From the NCBI GenBank assembly GCA_002900995.3, contig CM035304.1:355498-419497 (forward strand): a DNA stretch of 64,000 nt, in the 5' to 3' direction. Shown one piece after another: positions 20,994 to 33,414 of this stretch (the stretch's first letter is position 1; every line of letters starts with the position of its first letter). This DNA is from Ganoderma boninense (taxonomy: Eukaryota > Basidiomycota > Agaricomycetes > Polyporales > Polyporaceae). Under the pieces are notes generated by a model that saw only the letters and a list, made by a program, of their open reading frames with translations, searched no databases and was not told the origin of the DNA. The translations under genes were made by a program, and so were the position numbers.

Positions 20994-22170
20994 TCATAGC
21001 GTGGACTTGAGTTTCTCCTCGATCTTCGCGCCCTCTGCCGCCCAGGCCGGGCGCGGCAGGCGGAACCCGTCGCCGACGCGCGTGTACGAGATGTCGCCGA
21101 TACGCGCAATCGGCCGGAGCTTCGCGAAGTCGAACAGGCCGCGCTCATTCAGCACGTCGTTGCGCAGATGGAAGTACTTGATGAGGCCGATCACCAGTGT
21201 CGCTGTCTGCCGGCCGGTCTCCGGGTGGATGATGTCCACCGCATGGAAGAGCTGTGCGACACCTCGAGGTTAGTCTGTATGTCGTTACATGGGGGTTTAA
21301 AGGCGCAGACGGACCTCGCATTCCATGCTGAACGCGCTCTCCTTCACCCGCGGCGCCTTGACATGGATCTGTCCAACAGGCGTTCGTTGAAGGTGACTCG
21401 TGAGCACACAACAATCGCGCCATACCACTACTACGGTTTGCTCACGCTTGACGCCTTTGTCAGGCCAGCAATCCCCCACTCGCTGACCTCCGGCGGCGAG
21501 TCGAGCGACGTGACGTTCGCGTTCTCGATGAACGGCTCGCTGATGATGCTCACCGTGAACTGCTTCGTCTTCTTGATGTTGTCCGCCGTGTCCTTGAGGC
21601 CGCCGTCGGGGAGCTGCGCGATGGACACGGAGACGAGCGGCGGCGAGTGCGAGACTTGGTTGAACAAACTGGGGCGAAGGAAGCACCGTCAATGCTTGGG
21701 TGTCAGACTTCCGGGGGGTAGTACACGTGGAGACCCCCCGATTTGCATGGGGGGTGGGGGTTACCTGAACGGTGCGATGTTCTCAATGCCGCTTTCGGAG
21801 ACCGAGGAGACGAAGGCGATGGGGCGGGGAATGATCCCGCTGATCATGAGCGCGTACTGTGAGCACCGTGTCCATCAGTCCTGCGGGTTGCTATATGTGC
21901 GCTGAGATCGGGCGATCTCACAATCCTGCTGTTGCGATGATAGTTCAGACAGGTTAGCGCATGCATCGACTAGAATACGAACGAAACCGCGAACCTTGGC
22001 TCCTCCTTGGATGGATCTACGACAGTCCACCCGGCCCTCTCGCCCTCCAGCCACTCCTTGCCGGCCTCGGTGGCATCGACCTTCTGTCCGTAACTGAACG
22101 TCGGGTTCGGGCTCTCAGTGTACTTCACGCGCGTATCGCGACTGAATGCTGGTAGCAATGTATCTGCCAT
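20994..22170 (-). CDS. Flavin-reductase-like (FMN-binding split-barrel) protein
   Basis: Six exons on the minus strand: 21995-22170, 21922-21928 (only 7 nt), 21765-21856, 21446-21668, 21315-21368 and 20994-21251. They sum to 810 nt with all phases consistent, giving 269 residues. The core reads YALMISGIIPRPIAFVSS, then SGIENIAPFS, LFNQVSHSPPLVSVSIAQLP and KQFTVSIISEPFIENAN. This is the pattern of the flavin reductase-like / DIM6-NTAB flavoprotein family, in which the PRPIAFVS segment lies at the FMN-binding site. The C-terminal part (HPETGRQTATLVIGLIKYFH, RIGDISYTRVG) is also typical. Such proteins bind FMN and are often annotated as flavoprotein oxygenases; the substrate is unknown. It is cytosolic by appearance (no signal peptide). 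Confidence 0.8.
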
Positions 22171-22785
22171 CCTGTGCTCGTAGAGGAGAGGAGCAAGAGT
22201 ATGGGTGATGACGACGTGTGGAGAGATGGTTCTGGAGTGTCTTAAGTAGGGTGGAGGATGGTAATATCGGTCAGTCGCTCGTAGAAGCCCAGACAGCGGA
22301 CAAATCTATGCACGCTGTACTCGGGCAGGGCGAAAGCGATGGAATTGGGCGCGCGCTACAGGAGCTGCGCGGGACCACCGAGACGCGTCGCCACCGCTCT
22401 CTCGCGCGACCGGTGGGCCGAGCTCAAGCCGGCGGAAGGCGAATGTGTGCCTACTACATGAGACGTAGCTAAAGGAAACTAAGAAGGGATAGCGGAAGGG
22501 CGGGTGAAAAGGAAAGCTCGACGCTGAGTACGAGCCCCCGTGGGCGAGAGGACACGAGAGCTTGGGGTGCAGGACCCCTGGACTATATACACGCGCGAGA
22601 CAAAGGTCCTTTGTTGAGCGGAGAGAGGCGGTGGACGAGTCACGCCGCATAGACCCTGGATAATAAACATTATCCAAAACATCACGATATGCCGGCGCCT
22701 CTGGTGGTGGTTTTAAGTTTAAGCTCTGCAGCTCGGGCTCGGGGCCAGTTGACTGTGTTCACCAAAGGTGAGCTGGATCCACGTA
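22171..22785. other. Intergenic, probable promoter side of the flavin-reductase-like gene
   Basis: No supported gene. The first ~100 bases upstream of 22170 would be the 5' leader of the minus-strand gene. Confidence 0.35.
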
Positions 22786-23325
22786 TACCGTTGCATATTG
22801 AACTCTAGGAAACATTTGTAAACTTACAGACTGTATCGCCGCGTGAACATCTTTCAAATACTTGAACCGGCACGATGGTCGGGGAAGCGTCAAGCTTACG
22901 GTCAAAGGTGTTTCACCGAACGCGATGACGCTAACTAAATCACACGAGCTCGGTCAGTGCATTTCAGGATTTACGCAAGAGGTAGTACACGACCTGTGTA
23001 CTCACCGGTTGTGAGAATTGGACGGCAGCTTTGAGGAGCTGCTGATTGTGACGGGTCTAGAATGTCCGATGCTCCGAATTCCGAAAGGGCTTCCTGAAAG
23101 GCCATCATGGGGTGGCGAGATCGGCTCGACGGTGTGGAAACGTAGCAGAGGCGTCAAGATGGGTTTGATACACCGACATATTGAACGATGTAGCATTAGA
23201 TCGTCAAGACTGGGCGGCATGCGACAAGTCATGATACTTGCATAACTTGAAAATACCAAAATTTCGTCCAGGTTTGGGTTTAGCAGGTTGAGACGCCTGC
23301 GGTGCAGAATACCTAGACATTTTCA
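22786..23325 (-). pseudogene. F-box/LRR-like remnant or partial gene
   Basis: The minus strand has two protein-like segments separated by a plausible intron at about 22951-23010. The upstream one (about 23320-23005) reads RRRLNLLNPNLDEILVFSS and ICRCIKPILTPLLRFHTVEP; the downstream one (about 22950-22835) reads VSVIAFGETPLTVSLTLP. The Leu/Pro spacing is like the LRR region of fungal F-box proteins, but it is not the same subfamily as copies A-C, and no F-box or start codon can be placed with confidence. It could be a live gene with exons I cannot see. Confidence 0.3.
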
Positions 23326-24258
23326 GTAAGAGAATGAGGACCCCCCAGTTCAAGAGTAATAGGCAACGGAGAAGACTCGGTTGCTGACGATGCGTCTGCC
23401 GGGGAGATACGGGAACTCATCTTGGCGGATCTACCCGAGGTGGAAAAGCGCCCATGAACCGCGGTCAGCGAAGTTGAGTAAGACCAACTTCGGCCTTTCC
23501 CGATGGTTGTTTGTATGTGTTAGGAACCCAAGCTATTAGCTTTGACGCCCAAGCTACGGTCCCTTCCTTTACACCACGACAACCTTCGTCCCCCTCTCGC
23601 ATATATGCCATAATTTTTGCAGCTTAATACGCTCTGTCTCACGTATATCCCACCATCGTCTGGCTCAGCGACCATGCAACGCGCAATGGAGTAACGGACT
23701 GTCTGACAGGTGAACATCGAATACTCCACTCCCGTCATCAGTCCTCCTGAAGCCTCTTTCGCAGATAAGAACACAGGAGGTTCTTTTTATATCACTTGTA
23801 TCGTGATAGTGTCCCCCACGTTGCCAGGTGAGATCCACTCCAGGATTATCGTCGCGTTGGGTATCGGTATGTATCCACCGTTCTTCCGTCCTGGCGGACC
23901 CCATCTGGACATGGAGAACTTGGCGGCAAGCAATTCAGTGCGCATGCGATATATTCAATGTTCATGGTACACATCCTCTATCTTCAAGCCATACATCATA
24001 AAAAGTTCTCCCACTTATTCATTCCAAACTCCCATCGAATCTTGCGAGACACGGGAACGACGTTGATAGCTGAAGAATAGGGTGCAGCTAGCACTTGTCG
24101 CTCCAATTTTGCCGTTTTGTGGTGCGTAGATATAGTCCATTCTCCAGTCGTAGCTGACGTATCTATGATAGCATTCCGTCTGTTCAAACATATATCTGCC
24201 ATTGGGCGTCATTCGTACCCGTTGCCTGTCGGACGACGACCAAAGATCCCTCTCCATC
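23326..24258. other. Intergenic, no supported gene
   Basis: A plus-strand ORF at 23710-24066 lacks recognisable features. About 24190-24258 would be the leader of the next gene. Confidence 0.35.
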
Positions 24259-24793
24259 ATGCTTGCGAGCGCCCGCCTTGCCATCCTGTTCCTTTCTCTA
24301 CCCGTAACCGGTGGCGTCGCCCTTCCGCACGTCACGCCGACGTCTGAGTGGGCAATCTTCTCGCGATCGACGGGTACGTGTTCGCATTCTCTTCAAATTC
24401 CACGCCTTATCTGGCCGTCGGTTCCTAGATGACCGTTCCTCGCACGAGCGAACTCTGCTCGAGCACAGGTTCTCTTCTCCAGCGCCCGAGACCCCTTTAT
24501 ACCCCATAATCCACTCGAAACCCGCCTCCAGCCATCACCCGCAGTCACCGCTCGTCGACCGACCTCCCTTTCCTTCCGGCACTCGTCCCATATCTGTCGA
24601 CATACACACTACGGACGTTGATATCGGGCCCATCCGCACCGACTCGATACCCACGACCACGGATTATGAGATCGCGCCCGAGGTTACAAGCGGCGCAATA
24701 ATGCAGGCCCCGAGTGGCCTCTGCCGGTCGAGCATGTCGCCGTGGTGCCTCGCAGGGCTGCTCACGCTTGTTGGTGTCGCTCTGGCGTTGTGA
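24259..24793 (+). CDS. Small secreted or membrane-anchored protein
   Basis: Two exons, 24259-24373 and 24429-24793 (480 nt, 159 residues). The N-terminus MLASARLAILFLSLPVTGG is a convincing signal peptide. The middle is Pro/Ser/Thr-rich with few cysteines (one pair near the C-terminus), and the protein ends in a hydrophobic stretch, WCLAGLLTLVGVALAL, directly before the stop. A signal peptide plus a C-terminal hydrophobic tail suggests a GPI-anchored cell-surface protein or a single-pass membrane protein. I do not recognise a family. The intron is 55 nt with GTACGT...CCTAG ends. Confidence 0.55.
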
Positions 24794-27022
24794 GGATGAG
24801 GTGGGTGCCGGATGGAGGACGAAGCTCCGTGATGGACGTTCCTCGAGTCTCGCTGTTGACGCTCTCATTGCCTTGACCTCGTGAACCCGCACCACATAGT
24901 CCATCTGCCCTATAGCTGGACAGAAGCAGTATCGAAAATTTTACGCGATTTGTATCAGGAGTTGCCAGCCAAACCGACGGCGTCGAATGCAGCAGCTAAC
25001 TCGGCGGCGTGATGAGGGGCGTACTTGCGAACAAGGTTGAGATAAGGAAATAAGATAAGATTAGCAGTCGGCTATGACGGGGCGGTTGTCGCGCGCGGTT
25101 TGCGGTTGTCCGCAAAGGTTCATCGGTTCATCTGCAACCATGCTCGTGAGTACGCCGAGGTTCATTCTCCTGAAAGTTCCCGTCTCATCCGAAAAGACTG
25201 ACAATACATTCAGGAATATAAACATGGGCCGCAACATTTTTCACCTGTCAGGCCTGTTCTTGGCAACAATGGAGGACTCGGAGGGCGATGGCAGCCTTGG
25301 AGGCCGCCAAGTCGTGTTATGTCGCCGTCTTGGCCTCTGTTCTTAGTATCGTGGTGAGTTAATATTCCTTTCCTTTGGCCGAACTCAATGCATCGAAATG
25401 ATTGCCACCGTGCTTGAACTGCGCGCGTTCGTCCACTGTCAGTCGTCCCGTCATAGAATAGCCCTCTCTCGCTCTGCTACCATGCCTCAGCACAGTTGCT
25501 GACGCGGCTCACGCATGACTAATCCAGGGGATCGTTCGGGAGTCTAGTCTCTCGAACAGATGTGCCAAGGCTTCTGGTCCTGCGCATGCCGGAAGTCTGG
25601 GTCGAACGTTCAGATCACAACCACGTCTCGGGATCTGCCCAAGGTATGAACGTATAACGTCTGGTATTTTCTCTCTCTGCGTTGTTGTTATCTTATTGAC
25701 TATCAGCTTCGACTCGACGCTTACGCCGTACTAACGGTCGACGTCTCAGCGATCATTGAACTCGTGCGCGCAGATAACACGTTCGTTATCGCTGCGATCG
25801 GAGGGGACAGTGCGCCTCGAGATCCATGTCAAGATCACAACGTTCGCCAGTCATCTGCTCTCAGCTTCAGGGGAACGTCCTTGCACCACAGTTGCCGGTT
25901 CCTCGAGGCGACGGCCGGGACAGGTGCTCAAGTCTACATTTACGGCCAGCGTACTGTAAGTCATCGTCGGCTCAGTCCCGATCTGACGCTATCCCAGGTA
26001 TGTACCTCCATTCCTACGGCCCGATACCCCCGTCTGCGCGTCCGCTGCCTTGGACAAGGGATCCAGAAGCCTAGGCTGGAACGGCCCATCTCCTCATACC
26101 ACATCAGCGCAGGCAAGTGTCCCGTCATGGTGAGAAACGTGTCACCTACTAACGACTTCAAGTTCCGGTTTATGCAGCGCAGAGCACAACGATGTCGAAT
26201 TGATTCGCAGGTGGTCCTCCCATCTGCCGTCTCGGGGGATTTAGAAACCTCTGGATCCGCAGGCCTCTCCACCAGCAAGTCCGCGGATTCGACGGCTCGT
26301 CCGCAGTACGAAAGGGGATTTTCCAAGGGGCTTGTCCGACGTTTCTGAGTACGTGCTTCGGCGTGCGAAACGTCAGAATCGCCACGTTACGATCGAGACC
26401 ATCGGAGGACGGCCAGGTATGTATCTCAGGTCTCGGCTGGCCGTCCTGCAGCTGCCCCCATACTCCATCCTGTTCGCCTCCTTCCACCCCCCCCCTCTCT
26501 CGGTGCTTTCCAGTGCACTCCACATTTCGACTTCTGTGCATCGCACACGCAGCATTGATTCCGCTTTAACATTGTTGCAGGCGCCAGGCCTGCCGAATCG
26601 ATCGAACTTTGCTGGGCGAAGCGATGTCTTGGTCTGCGCTCGAAGAAGAACAGTTCGCGTCTACAACACCCCATCACCCCTCGTCCCCGAGTTGCGTTGG
26701 TTTTGCCGAGCAGCGTGCCAGAGGCTGCCATAACGGCCTTGTCGAGAGTGCTGCCGTGTCCGATGACCACGCGGCCACCAGGCTCCGAATGGCAACTGTG
26801 CAGCACCCCTGTCTCTCCTCCCTTGGTCAGCAGGAGCTGCCGCTTGATATACCCCTCAACCGCAACCGCAAAGCGACTTGCGCTGCGTCCGCCACGACGG
26901 CGTGCCCTCCGTCGTCCCTCGCGCGTTCCTCTGGGTCCGAGCTGGCCGTCTTCCACCCGTCCACCCACGCGCACGGTGCGGCCCCACTCTGCAGGCCGCA
27001 CGCTGAACGGCCGACCACGACC
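24794..27022. other. Unresolved region, possible fragmented gene at 25.5-26.4 kb
   Basis: Plus-strand pieces with plausible splice sites occur (for example about 25555-25630, CACRKSGSNVQITTTSRDLP, joined to 25708 onward, LRLDAYAVLTVDVSAIIELV). They do not assemble into a recognisable protein. Several CAG-GTATGT junctions (25996, 26415) suggest real donors. I see no domain. Confidence 0.3.
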
Positions 27023-29745
27023 ATGTCAGCCTCGTTCGTGCACCCGAAGCTCGACGCGCTGCCTGCGCTCGACATGGAGTCCGACCGCCTCGCCCGCGCG
27101 TGCGGCCAAGGCCCGTCCTTCTCTGCCCGGTCCTCCTTCTCGCACTCGCACCCGCACGACGACCCCAGGGCAGGGAGCTGGGACGGGCGGCCGCGCTCGC
27201 CTGAGCGGCGCGGTCACAGGCAGCCGCCCTCCTCCTCCTCCGCCCCCGCCGCCTCCGCCTCGTCCTCCTCGTCCTTTCAGCCGCACGCAAATCCGCCGCG
27301 GTGGGAGTACCCGACTTCTCTGGCTTGGGGCTTGGTCCCAGCCCGGGGCCCGGCCCTGGGCTCGCATCGCCGCGGAGCATCCGCCCGCGCCCGCACTCCG
27401 TGCGCGTGCCCGCGCGGGTGTCGCCCGTCCCCCCTATCCCCCACCGGCCGCGCTCGTTCTCGCAGCCGGCGTCGATCCCGATCTTCGCGCCGTCGAGCCC
27501 GCGCGCGGTGCTCCGCTCGCTGCAGGCTGCCCTCGAGCGCGACTGCGACGATGCGCAACTGCTGAGCGAGTGCGTGGATGTGCAGGGTGTGCTGGAGCGG
27601 TGGACGGCGCACCGCCGTGTGCTTGTGCACTCGCCTGCGGGAGTAGAGGGTCTCCCATTTCAAAGGCCAGGAGCGGGACAGGATGGCGCTACCACGGATG
27701 GCATGAGTACGTATCGCTCACCCCGGTTCTGCCGCCCGGATGCAGATGTTGGGGGAACGTGGAGGCTGACGCTGAGCGTACAACACGTAGGAACATTCGG
27801 CGCGCCCGTCAGCGTCGCGGTCAAGTGTGCTTCCATGTCGACGGTGCTTGGGGGGTTCCAGCACCCGATCCCGTGGGTCGTGTATGCGTGCGTCGAGGAG
27901 CTGAACCGCACAGGTGCGTTCGTCCGATGGCATTTTCCGTCCGCGCAGTCTGTCGCTAACTATTGTTCTGGTCACTGGTGTCAATGTTCTGTCCGTACTT
28001 GCGCCACAGGGATCTACCAGCCGGGCCTGTTCCGCGCAGTGCCAAACCGCTCGCGACTGGAGAAGCTGATTTCCTGGTTCGACTGCGCGCTCCCTGCATC
28101 CACATCCAGGTTAGACCCTGACTTCGACTCGCCGTGTCCGCCGTGCGTGCCAACGGCGTCCAGCACACGGGCATCTTTGCGCAAGGAGTCCATGGCGGAC
28201 GTCTGTGCGCTCCTCAAGTCGTACATGGACAGTCTCCCGGAACCCCTCCTCCACGAAAACCTCACGAACGCCCTGCACCGACTCTGCGTAGAACCCTCGG
28301 ACAAGCGCGAACAGGAGAAGGAGAGCTCGAGATGCGAAGCTGAAGACAGCACCGGGTACTTCCACCTCCCCCCGTCGATCTCTCCCCAAGCGTCAGTGGG
28401 CTGCACGCACGGCCGGACACGCTCAAACCCCGTCTCGCCCACCGCGTTCTCCCCGCTGCTCATGACGCCGAGCGAGCGGCGCTCGGCGGACCTCTCGCTC
28501 GAGAGCGCGCAGGTGCACCGCGCGCAGCACCTCCTCCGGCTCGCCGCGCCGCCGCTCTGCTCCCTCTTCGCGTACGTCTGCGCCTTCTTCACCCAGCTCC
28601 CGCTATCGCCCGACAACGGCATCGCCCTCGACGACGTCGCGCGCATGTTCGGGCGCTCCCTAGCGGGAGGCCCCGCCCCCACGCGCAACGCCGTCCTCAT
28701 GTGGCTGCTGGAGCGCTGGCCGCGCGTCGCGGACGGGCTGTTCAGCATCTGTGCGGGGGACGCGGACGCGGACGAGGACGTCGCCGCTGGGTCGGTGTTC
28801 CCGCCCTTCGCCCCCGCGCTCGCCCCCAGCACAGACGCGGACGCTGTGCAGTCGCCCGACCGCACCCCGCACATCCCGTTTTTCGCGCCGTCCGCCGCGC
28901 CCGAGTATGAGGCGTCGATCTCTGGGGGGACGGAGGCGCGCCGCCGCGGGTCGCTTGCCTCGCTCGACGGCGCGGAGTCGGTGTTCACGGCGTCGACGGC
29001 GTCGAGCGACGATGGCGTGCATGGCGTGCGCACGCCGTTCAGCAGCGAGTTCGCGACGGTGCCGCTCCCCGCCGTGCACGAGTACGAGTTTGAGCTGGAG
29101 TGGGAGGAGCCGCAGTTTGCGAACGGGCTGGCAGAGCTCTCGTCGGAACGGGTCAACGGCGCGGGGCTGAGCTCCCAGGCGATGCTTGCTCTTCGTGAGT
29201 GGTTGGACCCCTCCTACTCCTAGCTCGATGGGTTGCTGAGACGCGTCCTGCGATGCTAGTAGATGCGAAGGCTCTTGGTCCCGAGAGCTGCACCCCCAAA
29301 CGCCCTGCACGCCCCACCACGACCAGCCGCACAAACAGCCTGCGCCGCTCTGCATGTGAGTGTTCGTTTTCGTTTTCTTGCCCTGTCCAGACTCCGGACT
29401 CCAGACGTCTGCAGCCGCGCGCTGACGCTCTCCCTCGTAGCCCCTCATTCTCCGCCGCCCGGGTCAGAATACGGATGCGACAGCCCCTCTTCTGCGACGC
29501 CGTCGGCCGTCCACTCGCGATCTGCCTCGTGCGCGTCCGCGATCTCCGATGTCACCACCACTACTAGCAAGCAGCGGTCGGGCTCGCCGCTGTCGATCCT
29601 CAAGAGGCTCGGCTTCCGTGAGTCGAACCCGCACCTGTCCGCGGGCGCGCGCAAGAAGAAAAACGCCGCTGCACACCCCCGCGCCGGCTCCGATTCCAGT
29701 CGCGAGCCTCCTGCGGCTGCTTCCAACGGCGCTGTCGAACATTGA
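27023..29745 (+). CDS. RhoGAP-domain protein
   Basis: The start is the ATG opening MSASFVHPKLDALPALDMES. Exon 1 runs 27023-27300; a 41-nt intron (27301-27341) restores the frame. Further short introns lie near 27708-27765 and 27916-28010. The N-terminal third is low-complexity and Ser/Pro/Arg-rich. The RhoGAP core follows: FGAPVSVAVK, IPWVVYACVEELNRTG, then GLFRAVPNRSRLEKLI with the arginine finger in GLFR. After an insert come the K/N-containing helices MADVCALLKSYMDSLPEPLL and LDDVARMFGRSLAG. RhoGAPs speed GTP hydrolysis by Rho/Cdc42 GTPases and shape polarity and the actin skeleton. The ORF stops at 29223, but a splice from 29194 to 29441 keeps phase and adds a C-terminus with SPLSILKRLGFRESNPH ending at 29745. 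I favour the longer form, though that intron (246 nt) is long for this genome. Confidence 0.7.
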
Positions 29746-32163
29746 GCAGCGTTTCGGCGCTTTCACCACGGTCCTGGGACGCGGCTCCTCCACGGCATTC
29801 ACGTTCACTTCACCGGATGGTGCGCAAGGGCGGACGCACGTGTACACCGCGCTTCTCCCCCCCCCCTCTCTCTCTCTCTCTTTCTTTCCTTCTAGGGTTG
29901 CAGGGCGGGCCTGTGCCGCCCTGCAGGTGATATACGGGCGCCCGTATTCCAGCACTGGTCTATCCATCTCTCCTATCCTTCAAGTTCGGAAGTCATCGTC
30001 ATCATCATCACTACACGGTCTCCAGTCCTCGGAAACACGCCTATCCTATTTGTCGCCTCGCCCTAGCCCCATAGACAGACGCGGACGCGGACACCCCGCG
30101 TCCGTGCGCACGCACGCGTGCATGTGTACACTATATGTTTATTGGCTCCCATCGTCGTCACCATCATCATTATCATCCTCTCTATAGGTGTCCTTTGTAA
30201 ACTGTCTCGCTCTCTCCCCGGGCTGTATCCATAATTCTGCTTCGCTTCGCTGGCGCTTGGTTATCCTACAACGACCGCCTTTGGCTTAAAAGCTTTTTGC
30301 AATAGTACATGTATCGTTAAGTACACCTAGTTCTTCATATGCTATAGCTGCCCCGCCTTCGCGTGGGCTGATCGACTCCAGATCTCCGAGAGCATGCTTG
30401 ACAGCTGACACGGGTCCAAGTGCTGGGCGTGATTTCCTTGACATACTTGCATTCTAGCGCACACGCTTCTCGCATTCTTGTCGGAGTGAAGGTTATCGAG
30501 GGCTAGAACACCCTCGCCTCAATTCGACGACTCAAAGGCTCGCCCGAACTGTCGAAGCTCGGCCGATGAGTGTTTATGTGTTCCCAGTACGCATACATGT
30601 GCGCGTTCTCAGCGAACAAGCAAGTAGATGTCACGGATATGACGTGCCCGGACGATAGGGCCCTCGCGACCGAAGTAGGACTAGTCTGGAGTAAGGATAT
30701 GCTGCTAGCTGTAATGCAGGCAAGTGCCTATGGCGTTCGAGTGGCGGGTGGTGGTTATCATGGTGGTCGGACACTGTGATATCAATTCCAAAAGCAGTGA
30801 AAACGTGCGACGCCAAAGAGTCTTGGATGACCGAGCCGGATAGCGGCGTTGTGGATCCGTGGGTTCTGGGACAGCCTATGCACCGACGATCGACAACGAC
30901 CCACATAAATGTGTGGTACCGTTCCAAGCCCGCGACCGGTCAACATCAACGTTAACATCCTCCAACGCCGTCGCTGTGTTCCTGGTGCCTACCGCTACTC
31001 TGACCATCCAAGCATTATCACTGTGTCCTGTTCTTCAAGCTGGCTCCGGATCCCTCGCTGGAGCTGGGCTCTGTGTAACTGCTCTAGATCTCGTGCGCGA
31101 GAAGAGTACTGTATCTTTTCACACTCGGAGACGTCAATCAAGCTTTAAAACGCGCCGACGGAAGGGATTCGCGCAGAGAATCTAGCTATAGCCTAGAAGC
31201 AGAAGCGAGGAGGGGTTTGAACGAGACTGGCACCCATCGATCGATCGGGGTAGTAAGTCCGCAAGGAGCTGTAAACGGCTCTGTTGCAGTTCATGTAAGT
31301 AAGTTACGTCAGTTAGCGGAAGACAAGTGCGCATATGTATGCACCCTCGACTGATACCCGAGCGCGACGCGACGGTCGAGCCGAACCAAACAAACAAGCA
31401 ACCCGGATCGCGGGGTCGACCCCGGAGGGAAGAGAGACCGCTCCAGAGGTTACGTACATCGAGGAAAGAAGGTTACGCTTCCCCGCGCCGGCAGTAAAGT
31501 GGCACCACTCCCCGTACACAATTCAGCGGAGCCTCGCACGCGTACGCGTCGCGAAGCAGGGTCACAAGAGGTCTTATTGTGTGGAACGCGTCGCGGTCGC
31601 GCTGGAGCCCCGGCGGGCTCTATCCGCGCAACCCCGCCTTCTCGCGAGCCCGCGCGCGAGGCTCTTTTGCGTCTGAAAAATACAATGCGGTGCGGTCTGT
31701 CGCTGCCTATTACTCACTAAGGTTCTCCAGGACGTTCGCGCATTCCTGCGACAGTGCTGGGAGGGAGGAAGACGCTGCAGAGATGCGCGCGTCGATCACG
31801 CTTGGGAGAGCCGCGAAGGGGAAATTGGACTTGCAACCTTCTCGGCTCCGGTCTTTCGATGGACACGTCCAGTCCGCCTTCGTCCTTCGCGTCGTCTGAC
31901 ATCCCCGCATCTAAAAACCCCATTCCACGTGCGCCCTGCCATCCCCGCCATCACACGCGCCCTCAATATAGTCTATAGAGGCCCCGGTTCGAGAATCGAG
32001 ATGCATATGGGGCTCCATCCGCCAACCATAAAAGCCCTCGCTCCCCCCGTTCCCCGCCCTCCCGACTTTGCCCCGTGGTCTCCTCACGCCTCTGCCCACC
32101 TTGTTGACGTTCACGACTTCCTTCTCTTGACGCTCTAATCTCCGTCTGTATACGTATACCGCC
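29746..32163. other. Long intergenic region, no supported gene; CFEM gene promoter at the right end
   Basis: 29850-29895 holds C- and CT-rich low-complexity sequence, and 29995-30015 and 30160-30180 hold short trinucleotide runs. No convincing ORF is seen on either strand. Just before 32164 there is an A/T-rich TATA-like CATAAAAG near 32024 and then a pyrimidine-rich stretch, a usual fungal promoter layout. Confidence 0.45.
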
Positions 32164-33414
32164 ATGAAGTTCAACGCGTTCGCCCTCGCCGTCGTCGCTG
32201 CCGTAGCAAGCGTCAACGCCCAGTCAAGCAGCTCGAGCGGCAGCGCCGCCGCACCCACCTCCACGACTGGTCTCTCACCCTGCATCCTCCAGTGCACTAC
32301 CCAGGCTGCTACTGCAGCCGGCTGCAACGGCGTGTAAGTCTTCATCCTGTTTCTCCCCACTTTCGTGGTCCCACCGCATACGTTGGTGTCTTGCCCTCGG
32401 CCGCATCCCATCCTGTTCCCTCTCCCCTTCGCACAATATCTCCTCTTTGTAGTCGGAGACCTCCTCTGCCTGCTTTCATCCGTCCACGTACTTTCATCCG
32501 TCCATGTACTTTCCTCCATGTACCCAATGCCGATGCTGACCTCGCCCCCGCACAGCACCGACATCAGCTGCGTCTGCACTAACACCACCTTCCAGCAGCA
32601 AGCCCTCAGCTGCCTCCAGAAGTCGTGCACCTCCGCCGAGGTCCAGGCCGCCATGGCCCTCGAGTCCCAGGAGTGCAGTGCCTGTGAGTGCCCTGTTCCT
32701 GCTTTCGCGCCCCCGTCCACCGCGTCCATTCTTGTCTTGTCCGTGCCGCTGCCGCCCCTTCCATGTCCGATCTGAGGGCGTCGATCGAGAACCGTGCCTA
32801 TTTTTCGCGGCGCGGGCCGTCGTCTCCGCGCTCCCGTTTCGCCGCGTGCGGGTGAAACCATTCCACTCGCTCGTTCGCGTCGCGCGGGCGCGACGCGTGG
32901 CGTTGCCCGACACCCGAGTGTCGACATGGCTGGCAGCGGGGGCGCCGCGCTCGTCCATCCCTTTCGCGTGGATCCCCTTCGTGTTCTTCGAGTGCTTCGA
33001 TTCGCCCGCATGGCCCATCGCATCTCTCTACTATGTCCCGTCTTGTCTCTTTTCATTCTAGCGCGTCCCATCACTGCCTCCACGACCACCGTATGCTGAT
33101 GCCTCCGTTCCTCCTCCCTCCCCAACCTGGCCACAGTTGTATCCTCGGGCACGAGCAGCGCGACCTCCGCGCCCTCGTCCTCCTCGGGAACGCGCTCTGG
33201 CGCGCAGTCGTCGTCGGGCACGCGTTCTGGCGCGAGCTCCTCCGGGTCGAAACCGCTGTCGACCGCGACGAGCGCGGGCGCGTCGACGGGCTCCGCCGCC
33301 GCGTCGCAGTCTGGAAACGCCGCGCGCGCGGACGTGGCCGTCGCGAAGGGCGGGCTGGCGGGTATGGCGGCCGCGGTCGTTGGCGTCGTCGCGGGGGCTG
33401 CGTTCGTTTTCTGA
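32164..33414 (+). CDS. CFEM-domain secreted, probably GPI-anchored protein
   Basis: Exons 32164-32333, 32556-32683 and 33137-33414 (576 nt, 191 residues, phases consistent). The signal peptide is MKFNAFALAVVAAVASVNAQ. The CFEM domain runs from CILQCTTQAATAAGCNGV through TDISCVCTNTTFQQQALSC to KSCTSAEVQ...QECSA: eight cysteines in the family spacing, with the Asp before SCVC that coordinates haem iron in characterised CFEM proteins. A Ser/Thr/Gly-rich stalk follows, and a hydrophobic tail (GMAAAVVGVVAGAAFVF) suited to GPI anchoring. CFEM proteins act at the cell surface in iron/haem capture, adhesion or host interaction; which applies here is unknown. The second intron (453 nt) is long and might hide a small exon. 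A decayed copy lies at about 38.15-39.02 kb. Confidence 0.85.

Noticed and set aside
28014..29156. 380-codon minus-strand ORF over the RhoGAP gene
   Set aside because: Shadow frame with no domain; the plus strand carries the RhoGAP motifs.
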